Part shown: positions 25,756-34,441 of the stretch, one piece after another
Position numbering within the stretch: position 1 is the first letter of the stretch
Layout of the letters: every line of letters begins with the position of its first letter
DNA from: Paenibacillus catalpae
GTDB taxonomy: Bacteria > Bacillota > Bacilli > Paenibacillales > Paenibacillaceae
Length of the DNA: 62,272 nucleotides
Direction: 5' to 3'
Assembly (NCBI RefSeq): GCF_900112695.1
Contig: NZ_FOMT01000010.1
Span: 1 to 62,272 of the forward strand
Program-made: the position numbers and the translations under genes
Notes under the pieces: model-generated
Databases searched by the model: none
The model's input: the letters and a program-made list of their open reading frames with translations, nothing else
What the model was told of the DNA's origin: nothing

Positions 25756-25799
25756 AAAAAGCCCGGGTTCTCCTGATGAGAGAGACCCGGGCTTTTTTT
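25756..25799 (+). terminator. qoxABCD terminator
   Basis: AAAAAGCCCGGGT and ACCCGGGCTTTTTTT pair around an 18-nt loop, directly after the qoxD stop. Confidence 0.9.
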
Positions 25800-25863
25800 C
25801 ATTCAGAGTGCTATGTTATGATTACCTGTAAGACAACTACCCTCATGAGGAGGCATTCTTACG

Positions 25864-26586
25864 ATGTTCAAACGCAATACACGCCTGCCGCTTCTTATCC
25901 TGCTTACAGCAGCGGTACTTCTAGTTATCGCCGGCTGCGGCGGCGGCAGCAAAAACAGCACAAATAATAACGGCACCAGCGGCTCCGGAAGCGCTAATGC
26001 AACAGCAACTCCGGAAGCGACCGATGCGCCTCAGCCGGACAAGCTGCTTGGCCCGGAGAAGCATCCGGTCGTTACGATCGAAATGGATACGGGCAAGTCG
26101 TTCAAGGTTGAGCTGTACCCGGAGATTGCTCCAAATACCGTCAACAACTTTGTGTCGCTTGTTCAGAAGGGCTTCTATGACGGCACGATCTTCCACCGCG
26201 TCATTCCCGGCTTTATGATTCAAGGCGGTGACCCCGAAGGTTCAGGCATGGGCGGCCCTGGTTACGGCATCAAGGGCGAGTTCATGAGTAACGGCTTCCA
26301 GAACGATCTGCTGCACACACGCGGCGTTATCTCGATGGCGCGCTCCGGCGATCCGGATTCTGCCGGCTCCCAATTCTTCGTAATGGTTGCTGATGCCCCA
26401 TCGCTTGATGGCGATTACGCAGCATTTGGCAAAGTGATTGAAGGCATGGATACGGTGGATGAGATCGTCAATCAGGAGACCGAGCAAACGGGAGAAGGCT
26501 CCACTCCTGTGAAACCGATGGCCATCAAGAAAGCAACGGTAGATACCAAAGGCATGACCTTTGCCGAGCCTGAGAAAGTAAAATAA
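25864..26586 (+). CDS. Cyclophilin-type peptidyl-prolyl isomerase lipoprotein
   Basis: The 240-residue lipoprotein has a signal and lipobox (VIAGC, cysteine near 25) and a Ser/Asn/Thr-rich linker (26-60). The cyclophilin domain (about 65-230) contains FHRVIPGFMIQGGDPEGSGMGGPGYGI and SMARSGDPDSAGSQFFVMV, with the catalytic arginine in FHRV. It should isomerise proline bonds of exported proteins at the outer face of the membrane. The start follows GAGGAGGCATTCTTACG. It has its own terminator and may be regulated separately from qox. Confidence 0.92.
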   Translation: MFKRNTRLPLLILLTAAVLLVIAGCGGGSKNSTNNNGTSGSGSANATATPEATDAPQPDKLLGPEKHPVVTIEMDTGKSFKVELYPEIAPNTVNNFVSLVQKGFYDGTIFHRVIPGFMIQGGDPEGSGMGGPGYGIKGEFMSNGFQNDLLHTRGVISMARSGDPDSAGSQFFVMVADAPSLDGDYAAFGKVIEGMDTVDEIVNQETEQTGEGSTPVKPMAIKKATVDTKGMTFAEPEKVK

Positions 26587-26595
26587 TAATAAAAT

Positions 26596-26641
26596 AAGGG
26601 CTGTCCCCGAATGTCTGATGACAATGGGACAGCCCTTTTTT
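26596..26641 (+). terminator. Cyclophilin gene terminator
   Basis: AAGGGCTGTCCC and GGGACAGCCCTT form a 12-bp stem, followed by TTTTTT. A closely related hairpin occurs after motB (39627-39679). Confidence 0.85.
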
Positions 26642-26694
26642 CATATGAGTCATCATGAAAATGATAAATGATTCCGATCGTCATTACTCACGGA

Positions 26695-27327
26695 TTAAAA
26701 GCCCCGCTTCTCGATCTCAATCTTCTGCGGCAGGACTAGCGTCAGCTCCTGATTGATGCTCTCCGACCCGATAACTCCATCCTTATGCTCGAAGCCATTG
26801 ATGAGTACATACATCGTACTGCCCACCGTACTTGTCGCCACCATTTGCTCCGGCTGCTTGAGCGGCTTTGGTGACCAGTATTGCACCTGCCCGAGCAGCT
26901 GAACCGCGCGGTTCTCCCCTTGATCCAGCTGGACAGGGCGAAGCGACTGCACAACAATCTTCTTGATGCCATCCGGCACCGCAACGGGCTCGGATTGTAC
27001 GATTGCCGTCCGTTCCGTCATTTGCAGCTGATCCCGAATCTCCCCGAGCAGTCCCGTCGAAGCAAACGACGCCATGAGCAGGCTGCCTGCGCCAATAACC
27101 GCCACGTAGAACATACTCATCCAATCATAGCGCATAACCGGCTTTTCTTTCCCGGACAGCTTCAAGTGGATCAGCAGCTCCGCACCCAGCAGGATGAAGA
27201 CGATAGGAGCCACCCACAGCAGCATGTTAAGCGCATCGGTACCGATCCAGATCGATACCGCAATAGAGATACCGATCAGGAGCAGCGTTATTCCCATCGA
27301 TAACGAACCTACCCGCCATTCTCTCAT
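26695..27327 (-). CDS. Membrane protein of the ECF sigma operon, unknown function
   Basis: The 210-residue protein has three hydrophobic segments (about 10-29, 33-53 and 72-92). A soluble C-terminal domain (about 100-210) is rich in beta patterns and should face the outside. I recognise no family, though the layout recalls membrane-anchored envelope-stress proteins. It overlaps the preceding gene by 4 nt (ATGA-type overlap at 27324-27327), so the two are coupled. Last gene of a four-gene unit starting with an ECF sigma factor. Confidence 0.72.
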   Translation of the reverse strand: MREWRVGSLSMGITLLLIGISIAVSIWIGTDALNMLLWVAPIVFILLGAELLIHLKLSGKEKPVMRYDWMSMFYVAVIGAGSLLMASFASTGLLGEIRDQLQMTERTAIVQSEPVAVPDGIKKIVVQSLRPVQLDQGENRAVQLLGQVQYWSPKPLKQPEQMVATSTVGSTMYVLINGFEHKDGVIGSESINQELTLVLPQKIEIEKRGF

Positions 27328-28472
27328 TGCTCGCCCTCGCTCTCTCTCAACCTGTCTGCCGGATGCGGCGGAAGCGGCTCTGGAGAAGGATACGGTTTCT
27401 TGCCGTTGCCGAACACCAGCCTGAAGCCTAGAGCAATCAACAGAAAAGCAACTACCGCCGTTGGCAGATTATATTTCAGCTTCACATATTCCGAATAGAT
27501 GCCCGGCCAGGTCTGCGAAATATACCCGCCCATAACCCGGTCGCCCAAATAGTAAATGCCTAGCAGCAAGAGGCCGATACCGATCCACTTCTGATAAGGG
27601 GCAAGCTGGGCAACAACCGCTTGATCATTCAGCTCGCCGCGTTCATAACGCGACATTTGCTGCATCGAGTCAAAGAAAGCGTAGAACCACAGCAGCGGCA
27701 TCAGGAACAGGAAGATCGAGAGCCGCAGCGAATCCATCAAGTAGATGGCGATTAAGAAACCGCCCATCAGTTGAAGCCCCCGCTTCTGCAGGCCGAGATA
27801 CAGATGCCCCGCTCCAGGGAACAATGAAAGGATCGCGGCGAGCACTTTATTTTTCCGGCCGGTGCCCATTTGGTTCTCAATCTCCTCGAACAGCGGCCGG
27901 TCGTTCAGCTCTTCCCCGCGCTGCTTCCGGTGAAGCTGCTGGATCGCATCAAAGATGCTGTAGATCCAGATTACCGGCAAGCCGAGCAAGAAGATCAGGA
28001 AAGCAGCCGTATTCGTTACCACGCTGATAAAGACCACAATCGCGAACAGTCCAAGGAAAGCGACCAGGAATGTAATGCCGCGCTGCATAAGTCCAAGCGA
28101 CATATGGCCAAGCCCCGGAATAAGGGACAGCATCACGGTGCTTGTTTTCTCCCGCTGCTGCTCGATGGCAATATAACCGGGATCAAACGGGATATCTCCC
28201 CGCTCGGAATAGGGCCCGACTTGAGGCTTTGGCGACAGCAAAGTGACAACCATATCAATCATATTAATGAGCCAGCTGAGAGCCGCTGTGAAGAAGAAGA
28301 AGAAAGCCATTTCTTCTCCTCCCCCTCCTGCTTGTATGGACAAGAACAAAAGCAACAATGAGCCAAAGAACGCTCCTCCGTACAACAAGCTGCGGAATGG
28401 CCGTCCCATGTAAGCATGCCCGACGCCCGGAATAAACGACAGCAATAAAGCGACTACCGGATTTTTTGACAT
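27324..28472 (-). CDS. Multi-span membrane protein with three PGxGH repeats
   Basis: The 382-residue protein has about 10 hydrophobic segments. A motif occurs three times, each at the start of a helix pair: SFIPGVGHAYMGRPFRSL (residues about 12-29), SLIPGLGHMSLGLMQRGI (about 115-132) and SLFPGAGHLYLGLQKRGL (about 215-232). This pattern resembles the TM2 domain (Pfam TM2), whose function is unknown. The soluble C-terminal tail is proline-rich. The start at 28472 is chosen by AAGGAGAGG; an ATG seven codons earlier overlaps that site. It lies between the anti-sigma gene and a second membrane protein. Confidence 0.78.
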   Translation of the reverse strand: MSKNPVVALLLSFIPGVGHAYMGRPFRSLLYGGAFFGSLLLLFLSIQAGGGGEEMAFFFFFTAALSWLINMIDMVVTLLSPKPQVGPYSERGDIPFDPGYIAIEQQREKTSTVMLSLIPGLGHMSLGLMQRGITFLVAFLGLFAIVVFISVVTNTAAFLIFLLGLPVIWIYSIFDAIQQLHRKQRGEELNDRPLFEEIENQMGTGRKNKVLAAILSLFPGAGHLYLGLQKRGLQLMGGFLIAIYLMDSLRLSIFLFLMPLLWFYAFFDSMQQMSRYERGELNDQAVVAQLAPYQKWIGIGLLLLGIYYLGDRVMGGYISQTWPGIYSEYVKLKYNLPTAVVAFLLIALGFRLVFGNGKKPYPSPEPLPPHPADRLRESEGEQ

Positions 28473-28511
28473 TTCGTCTTTCCTCTCCTTCATAAATAGT
28501 TCCTAGCTTAC

Positions 28512-29060
28512 TTATTTGAAACGATCCTTCTCCAGCTTATCGAACCAGGAAGAAGTTCGGGTGACCATCCGATCCGACCAGGTCGGCCCTTGGGTCTGCT
28601 CTGTCCCCTTCTCAATCGTTTGTTCCGCGGGTACAGAATGGGAGTCCAGCTCTCCCAGCTTGGCTGAGATGCCGCTGAACGTTCCTGTTCCAAGGAGGAG
28701 CAGCGTAATAGCCGCAGCGGCAGTAAAGTGAACGGCAGGGCGCTGCAGGAACGACTGGCGGCGTGCAGGCTCCGCGCGCATAATCGGCTTGCTCCTTGCC
28801 GATTCGGCAAGCAGGACATCGATGACCCGCCCCCCCAGCTTTTTCATATCCGGGATAACCACCTCTGCCCCTGTATCCGCTGAAGAGGTCAATTCCCCGG
28901 CTTCAGATGCTTCCATCACTGACATAAACAGCATCATGCACGGTTCACAATCCGCCAAATGCAACTCAATCCTATCCCGCTTCCGCTCGGCCAGCTCATC
29001 GCGGACATAAGCTGTCAGGTCCGACGCTATGATATGTCCACCTATCAGATCCTTGTTCAA
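28512..29060 (-). CDS. Anti-sigma factor with zinc-binding N-terminal domain
   Basis: The 182-residue protein begins with a ZAS-type anti-sigma domain: HLADCEPC (residues 33-40) gives the HX3CX2C zinc motif. A single membrane helix (about 112-131) is followed by an outside tail of 50 residues. By family, the inner domain holds the sigma factor inactive until an envelope signal. The start is TTG at 29060, overlapping the sigma factor stop (TTGA) after GGAAGGAGGACTTCGA. The gene order sigma-anti-sigma is the usual one. Confidence 0.88.
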   Translation of the reverse strand: MNKDLIGGHIIASDLTAYVRDELAERKRDRIELHLADCEPCMMLFMSVMEASEAGELTSSADTGAEVVIPDMKKLGGRVIDVLLAESARSKPIMRAEPARRQSFLQRPAVHFTAAAAITLLLLGTGTFSGISAKLGELDSHSVPAEQTIEKGTEQTQGPTWSDRMVTRTSSWFDKLEKDRFK

Positions 29061-29662
29061 TCGAAGTCCTCCTTCCGCCAGTGCCGCTTGATCCAGTTAC
29101 GCGCCCGGTAAAGCCTTGACTCTACGCTTTTCTTCTCGAGGCCGGTCTGTTCAGCGATCTCCTCGTACGATTTGTTATCCATATAATAAGCCGTTACGAC
29201 TTCACGGTAATTGTCCGGCAGCTGCTCCACTTGCTTCCGCACGCGGCGCTGCTCTTCACGATGCATAACGGCTGCCTCAACGGGCATGCCGTTTCCTTTC
29301 ATTATTCCTTCTGCCTCAAGCTGAGCCAGACTGTCAATCAGCTCTTCAGGCTTACGCATCCGGCTTCTCTTCCAATCAATCGCCTTATTGACGGCAATGC
29401 GGGTAATCCACGTCTTGAAGCCGTCCATTCGGAACTCCGGGAGGGAGCGATAGATTTGCAGCAGTGCTTCCTGCGTCACGTCTTCCGCATCATGCGGCGA
29501 ACGGATGACAGCATACACTGTTCGATAGATATAGGGCCCGTATTCGTCTACAAAAGTCTGAAACGCCGCAGGACCGCCGTTTTTGATGGCCGTGATCCAT
29601 TGTTCGTCTTGTATCTCGCTCTCCTCCCTTCCCGCTATAATAGACGACAGCCCCGCTGTCAT
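29057..29662 (-). CDS. ECF RNA polymerase sigma factor
   Basis: This is a sigma-70 family ECF factor with region 2 (GPYIYRTVYAVIRSPHDAEDVTQEALLQIYRSLPEFR) and region 4 (LPDNYREVVTAYYMDNKSYEEIAEQTGLEKKSVESRLYRAR). It fits the SigW/SigM-like group. The start is uncertain: ATG at 29662 is favoured, but the region 2 homology begins only 25 codons later, and a strong GGGAGGAG inside the frame near 29627 has no suitable start codon after it. A longer frame begins at 29722. It overlaps the anti-sigma gene by 4 nt. Its promoter motif was not found. Confidence 0.85.
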   Translation of the reverse strand: MTAGLSSIIAGREESEIQDEQWITAIKNGGPAAFQTFVDEYGPYIYRTVYAVIRSPHDAEDVTQEALLQIYRSLPEFRMDGFKTWITRIAVNKAIDWKRSRMRKPEELIDSLAQLEAEGIMKGNGMPVEAAVMHREEQRRVRKQVEQLPDNYREVVTAYYMDNKSYEEIAEQTGLEKKSVESRLYRARNWIKRHWRKEDFD

Positions 29663-29697
29663 ACCCTGCACTCTTCTAAAATTTTTTCGAATATCAA

Positions 29698-29743
29698 TAA
29701 AAAACCGGGGATCGTATGGCATCCTGCCTTACGATCCCCGGTT
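29698..29743 (-). terminator. ywhD terminator
   Basis: AACCGGGGATCGTA and TACGATCCCCGGTT (14 perfect pairs) are followed by TTTTTTATT on the minus strand. It isolates ywhD from the sigma factor operon. Confidence 0.9.
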
Positions 29744-29769
29744 CATTTGTCTACATAAATGACGCAACT

Positions 29770-30294
29770 CTATACCAATGCTTCCTTGAGAGCTTCCGGC
29801 GAGTTGTTCCACCACTCTTCATTATGCTCGATCAGAAGCTTGCGGTAAGCGGCCTTCTCGCCGGCATCCAGCTCCTCCAGCTTATACTTGCGTTTAATCG
29901 CCGCATCCAGCTTGTTCACGTGATCAGCGAGGATCTTCCAGCCGCGGCGTGCTTCCGTATCGACCCACATCTCGCAAGCCGTTGCCCCTGCATAATAGGT
30001 AGCGCCTGCTTCATTACGCTCAACAGCTGTCCATACGATCCAGCACTTCCGGCCGTTCGGGCAGTCTTCTTTGTTCGGAGTGAACTTGATGCCCCGCTCC
30101 ACCTTACTCTTCGCGTGCATGGCACCGTCATCGATATAGGCTACGCCTCCATCAATAATAACGCAAGATACGGCGCTTAAATCTATCGTTCCGGCTCCAA
30201 AGCCTTTATGTTGTTTGTTGCTCACTACGTTAAGCGCGAGCGATTTTTTTTCCTTTTTTTCCGGCTCTGCCGGCTGTCCTTGCTGATCCGTCAT
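29770..30294 (-). CDS. ywhD: YwhD family protein
   Basis: The 174-residue soluble protein resembles YwhD of Bacillus, whose function is unknown. The best-conserved parts are the central segment (SAVSCVIIDGGVAYIDDGAMHAKSKVERGIKF) and WIVWTAVERNE. It lies near pbpG and speE in both organisms, though here the qox operon intervenes. Three cysteines (NGRKC, EDC, TAC) are visible, and the first 30 residues are charged and disordered. The start at 30294 follows GGAAGGTGGAAGAGCT. A longer frame from 30363 lacks a ribosome site. Confidence 0.72.
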   Translation of the reverse strand: MTDQQGQPAEPEKKEKKSLALNVVSNKQHKGFGAGTIDLSAVSCVIIDGGVAYIDDGAMHAKSKVERGIKFTPNKEDCPNGRKCWIVWTAVERNEAGATYYAGATACEMWVDTEARRGWKILADHVNKLDAAIKRKYKLEELDAGEKAAYRKLLIEHNEEWWNNSPEALKEALV

Positions 30295-30398
30295 AGCTCT
30301 TCCACCTTCCCCGTACAATAATTCCATTTTAGCTAATAATCCGCGAAAAGCAAACATATACATGCTTTAGATGCTTGTCAACGGGAGGGAATTGTATC

Positions 30399-32405
30399 AT
30401 GTCTCCACGCTACGTCAAACGTTTCTTGCTGTTTACGCTTACCGCCGTCCTGCTCGGCATCTCCATCCAGCAGGGCTTCGGCCGCGCTTGGCAATCTCAA
30501 TATACCTATGCATTCGCCCCCGCCGCCAAAGCAGCGACCGATTCTGCCCCAAAATCGGCCAAGCCGCCTGCCTCGTCCCAGCCTGACCAGGTAGCGCCTA
30601 AGCCGCAGGCACTTAGCAAACGAATTGCTGAGTACCACATTAACGTCTCCTTGCGCGATGATATCCGGTATCTCGACGGCCAGCAGACCATCACCTGGAC
30701 CAATCCGGGCAAGAAGACGGTGTCCGAGCTGTACTTCCATCTCTACCCGAATGCCTTCATGTCGGACAAAACCACGTTTATGCAAGAGTCTGGGGGCAAG
30801 CTGCGCTCGGATAAGGCAACTGAGGCAAGCCAGGGCTACATGAAGCTGCTGACGCTGGAAACAACGGAAGGCGAAAGCCTGCTTCCGCGGCTGCATTATG
30901 TACAACCCGATGACAACAACCCGAATGATTTTACACTAGCCAAGCTTAAGCTTCCCGCACCGGTAGCGCCTGGCAAGACGGTTACGCTCCAGATGGGCTT
31001 TGAAGTGAAGCTTCCGGAAGTATTCGCCCGCATGGGCTACTCCGGCAATTACGTCATGGCGGGTCAATGGTTCCCTAAACTGGCCGTCTATGAGACAGCA
31101 GGAACAAGAGGCCGCACGACTGAGGGCTGGAACACGCATCAGTATCATGGCAACTCCGAGTTTTACAGCGACTTCGGCATCTATTCCGTCCGTATCCAGG
31201 TGCCGGAATCCTACATCGTGGCAGCAACCGGCTTCCAGACCAAGACAGCGGAGAAAAAGGATAACCGGGCGATCTATCAGTTCTACGCGGATGATGTGCA
31301 CGACTTCGCCTGGGCGGCTTCGCCGGATTTTATCTACTATGAGGATACGTTATCGGGACCGGGCATTCCGGGCGTGCGTATCAAGCTTTATCTCGATCCT
31401 GCTCATGAGGAGCTGAAGGACCGTTACATGCACGCGGCCAAATCCGCGTTGTCCAAGTACGGGCAATGGTATGGCGAATATCCGTACTCCACCTTATCGG
31501 TTGTTGTTCCTCCTAAGGGAGCTAACGGCTCCGGGGGGATGGAATATCCGACACTCGTCACCGCCTTCGCCGCAGAGACGAGCAGTCCTGGCTACAGCCT
31601 CGAGCGGACCGTCATTCATGAAGTCGGACATCAATACTGGTATGGCATGGTCGCCTCGAATGAATTCGAGGAAGCCTGGCTTGATGAAGGCTTCACTTCT
31701 TATGCAGAGGATAAAGTAATGGCGAGCGAATATGGCATAGAGGCGAATCTTCCGCTGGAAGCCAGCTACATGACCGCCCCCGCCCCGCTGAAGCAGCCTT
31801 CCTGGGCTTACCCGAGCAACAACGTCTATGCCGAGAACGTATACATGCGGGCGAAGCTCGTATTGATCGGCATTGAGAGGCAGGTCGGCGAGAAAATGAT
31901 GCAGAGGATTATGCGCACCTATTTCCAGAAATACAAGTTTAAGCATCCGACAAGCTCCGACTTCCAGCGGGTTGTAGAGCAAGTCACCAAGCAGAAGTGG
32001 ACCAATTACTTCGACCAGTATGTTTATGACAATCAGATGGCCGACGTGTCCGTGGAGTCCATCAATGTTCGTCCGGTCGAGCAGGACGGGACGCAGATGT
32101 ATGAGTCAGTTGTCCTCATTCAGCGCAAAGGCGGCTATAACGGGCCAATTCCGGTTGTGTTGAAGTTCAAGGATGGCACGGTTGTTCCAAAAACATGGGA
32201 TCCGACAGAAGCGCATATTCAATATAAAGTTGTCCATAGCTCTCCGCTCGAATGGGCAGTTATCGATCCGCAGCATACGAACGTGCTCGACAATAAACAT
32301 ATTAACGACTATATGAAGGCGGACTTGTCGGAAGTCACGCGCACACGTTGGAGTCTTGGTACATCTAACGTCATTCAAGGTCTGCTCGGATTATTGGGCT
32401 GGTGA
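30399..32405 (+). CDS. M1 family zinc metallopeptidase, exported
   Basis: This 668-residue gluzincin aminopeptidase-like enzyme has the zinc site HEVGH (residues 407-411) and the third ligand Glu430 (HEXXH-X18-E). The usual GAMEN exopeptidase motif is changed to GGMEYPTLV, as in non-classical M1 members. An N-terminal helix (8-28) acts as signal or anchor, then comes a Pro/Ala/Lys-rich linker (45-70) before the beta-sandwich. The start at 30399 follows GGGAGGG. It is divergent from ywhD. A membrane-protein gene follows after 155 nt. Confidence 0.88.
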   Translation: MSPRYVKRFLLFTLTAVLLGISIQQGFGRAWQSQYTYAFAPAAKAATDSAPKSAKPPASSQPDQVAPKPQALSKRIAEYHINVSLRDDIRYLDGQQTITWTNPGKKTVSELYFHLYPNAFMSDKTTFMQESGGKLRSDKATEASQGYMKLLTLETTEGESLLPRLHYVQPDDNNPNDFTLAKLKLPAPVAPGKTVTLQMGFEVKLPEVFARMGYSGNYVMAGQWFPKLAVYETAGTRGRTTEGWNTHQYHGNSEFYSDFGIYSVRIQVPESYIVAATGFQTKTAEKKDNRAIYQFYADDVHDFAWAASPDFIYYEDTLSGPGIPGVRIKLYLDPAHEELKDRYMHAAKSALSKYGQWYGEYPYSTLSVVVPPKGANGSGGMEYPTLVTAFAAETSSPGYSLERTVIHEVGHQYWYGMVASNEFEEAWLDEGFTSYAEDKVMASEYGIEANLPLEASYMTAPAPLKQPSWAYPSNNVYAENVYMRAKLVLIGIERQVGEKMMQRIMRTYFQKYKFKHPTSSDFQRVVEQVTKQKWTNYFDQYVYDNQMADVSVESINVRPVEQDGTQMYESVVLIQRKGGYNGPIPVVLKFKDGTVVPKTWDPTEAHIQYKVVHSSPLEWAVIDPQHTNVLDNKHINDYMKADLSEVTRTRWSLGTSNVIQGLLGLLGW

Positions 32406-32559
32406 GAAAACCTCTATCGAAGCCAATCGAAGAAGAGCGACCGCGTTTAGAGGTAGGTTTTATCGCCAATAAGAATTTGTTCTTCCGGCTTGCTCGAAAC
32501 TTATAAATTCTTATGTGGTAGCTAAGAATTGCTTCGCAATTCTTTTAAGGGGGTTTGCA

Positions 32560-33378
32560 ATGAAAAATCATATGATGCAAGGCTGGCGGCTCGCGATCAA
32601 GCACTTTTATATCGTTATCCTGCTCTTCCTGTACCAGCTGCTGTGGGGGTTCTTCCTTTATCGGTTTATCGATTCGGTCGTAGCGCCGATTCTGCGGCGC
32701 TTCCCGGATCAATCCCCTTCCAAGGCGGCCGTCCAATTATTTATGAGTGAAGCGCAGTTCCAGATCATGAAGACCGATCTGCTGACCCCATACTTATGGC
32801 TGCTTGGCGGATTATTCGCCGCAAGAATGCTTCTCTCTCCATTGTTTAACGCAGGACTGCTGTACTCCCTGCAGCATGCGTCCGACGCGGGAGGAACCCA
32901 GTTCCTGCAAGGTATCCGCAAAGCATGGAAGCCGGTTACTCTACTCTACTGGATTGAGACGATTCTAACTCTCGCACCGGCATGGTGGCTCGCTCCGCGT
33001 GGATTGGATGCTCTCATGCACAGCCGTTCAATCAGCGCGCTGCTGCAGCAGACACTGCCCGCTGCTGGTGGCTGGCTCCTGTGGGGCATCCTGCTCCATC
33101 TGCTGTTTCTGGCCATGCAGCTTGGAGCAACCAGCGGAAAGAGCGGCGGTATCTTCCAATCGCTTGGTACTGCCGTGAAGAATCTGCTCCCTTTCGCCGG
33201 ATTATCCCTTCTCATGTGGGCCATCGGATCGGGAATCGGATTGTTTGTAAGCAGTTTATCCCTAGTATGGGCCGGCTTCATTGCCCTCATTGTCCACCAA
33301 GGCTATCATCTTGTCCGCACCCTGTTGAAGGTGTGGACTCTAGCCTCCCAATACGACATATTGAGATCGAAGGAAGTT
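32560..33378 (+). CDS. Multi-span membrane protein, unknown function
   Basis: The 272-residue protein has about six hydrophobic helices (about 15-38, 75-97, 120-140, 165-187, 205-230 and 235-255). I recognise no family. The start at 32560 follows AAGGGGG. An upstream in-frame ATG at 32515 lies before a small inverted repeat (AGAATTG/CAATTCT). The same-strand M1 peptidase gene 155 nt upstream could share transcription with it, but the intervening hairpin may reduce it. Confidence 0.72.
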
Positions 33379-33406
33379 TAAAATTTTCTCATAATTATAG
33401 AGGCAG

Positions 33407-33440
33407 CCCGCCTTGCGACCTAGTCGCAGCGCGGGTTTTT
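33407..33440 (+). terminator. Terminator after the membrane-protein gene
   Basis: CCCGC...GCGAC pairs with GTCGC...GCGGG around a short loop, followed by TTTTTCG. Confidence 0.85.
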
Positions 33441-33698
33441 CGTGTTTTTTCGGGGAAGCCTGTCTGCCATTCTTCAAATAAATCAACATATTAGCTAGAA
33501 AAATCACATAGTAAAGAGTTAGTAAATCGAAATAGTGCTTATCTGCTAGTCTGCGTGCCCTACTCCAAGACTATGAACCGCAGGATACAAGCTTTTCCGC
33601 TTTGATTAGTCAAAAGGTTGCATGAGAATTATTAGAATTTGCCACTTTGGGGAGGAGATAAGCGAAAATTACCGAATAGTTACCAAAGTACATAAATA

Positions 33699-33845
33699 AC
33701 ACTGCCAAATTCCGTGTACTGGAAACGGGGGAACCACCTCTGGGTGAATTGACTTCGACGTCCGAATGATTCTATCGGCGCCCGAGAAGTCATAGGGATC
33801 CTTCAACCGAACCCCACAGCTAACCTCGTCGGCATTGGAAGGAGC
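33699..33845 (+). ncRNA. c-di-AMP riboswitch (ydaO/yuaA type)
   Basis: The leader carries the conserved ydaO blocks in order: GCCAAATTCCG (33702 on), AACGGGGGAACCA (33724 on), GGGTGAATTG, ATAGGGATCCTTCAACCGA, CCCACAGCTAACCTCGTCGGC and the closing GGAAGGAG (33837-33844). In this class c-di-AMP binding generally turns expression off, often of cell-wall hydrolases and potassium transporters. Here it is followed after 10 nt by the start of an NlpC/P60 hydrolase. There is no room for a downstream terminator. The 5' boundary is approximate. From 33441 to 33698 I see no gene. Confidence 0.88.
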
Positions 33846-33854
33846 TTTACCGCT

Positions 33855-34322
33855 TTGAAAAAGGTTACCGCACTTATTCTTGGGCTTGCGTTAATGCTGG
33901 CTTTTCAGGCTGGAAGCGTTTTCGCAGACTCCAAAATGGACGGTATTGTCAGCGACTTAGTTGGCACGCCGTACGTTGCAGGTGGAACATCATCGAAAGG
34001 ATTCGACTGCTCCGGATTTACGTCTTATGTATTCGACAAAATGGGCATCGATCTTCCTCGTACATCCGCTTCGCAATCGCAAACAGGTAAGAAGATCGCA
34101 AAAAGCGATCTGATCGCCGGAGATCTCGTGTTCTTTAACACGAATGGTCGTGGTGTATCTCATGTCGGCATTTATGTAGGAGATGGCAAGTTTGCTCATG
34201 CATCGTCTTCCAAAGGCGTAACAATCAGCAATCTTAGCGACTCTTATTATGTAAATCGGTATGTGACTGCTCGACGTGTCATGGACCCTAGTACTTTTGA
34301 AAAATATGCCGACGAACAATAG
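33855..34322 (+). CDS. NlpC/P60 family cell-wall hydrolase
   Basis: The 155-residue secreted endopeptidase has a signal peptide (KKVTALILGLALMLAFQAGSVFA, cut near 24), then a single NlpC/P60 domain. The catalytic cysteine is in GFDCSGFTSYVF (near 52) and the histidine in VSHVGIYVGDG (near 99). A second polar residue follows in KFAHASS. No LysM or SH3 cell-wall targeting domain is present. The start is TTG at 33855, placed by GGAAGGAG 10 nt upstream, which is also the 3' end of the riboswitch. Such hydrolases cut peptide bonds of peptidoglycan stems. Confidence 0.9.
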   Translation: MKKVTALILGLALMLAFQAGSVFADSKMDGIVSDLVGTPYVAGGTSSKGFDCSGFTSYVFDKMGIDLPRTSASQSQTGKKIAKSDLIAGDLVFFNTNGRGVSHVGIYVGDGKFAHASSSKGVTISNLSDSYYVNRYVTARRVMDPSTFEKYADEQ

Positions 34323-34368
34323 AATCAAGCAGTCGCTTCCCCTGAGGCGGCTGGCAAGATTCCTGCAA

Positions 34369-34417
34369 TAAAGCCGCACGCTGCTTGTCCAAACGGACAA
34401 ACCGCATGCGGCTTTAT
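34369..34417. terminator. Bidirectional terminator between the hydrolase and MFS genes
   Basis: AAAGCCGCA / TGCGGCTTT (9 pairs) encloses TTGTCC / GGACAA (6 pairs). T and A tracts flank it on both strands, and the genes converge here. Confidence 0.8.
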
Positions 34418-34441
34418 TGTTTGTTGCATTTCTTATCTTAT

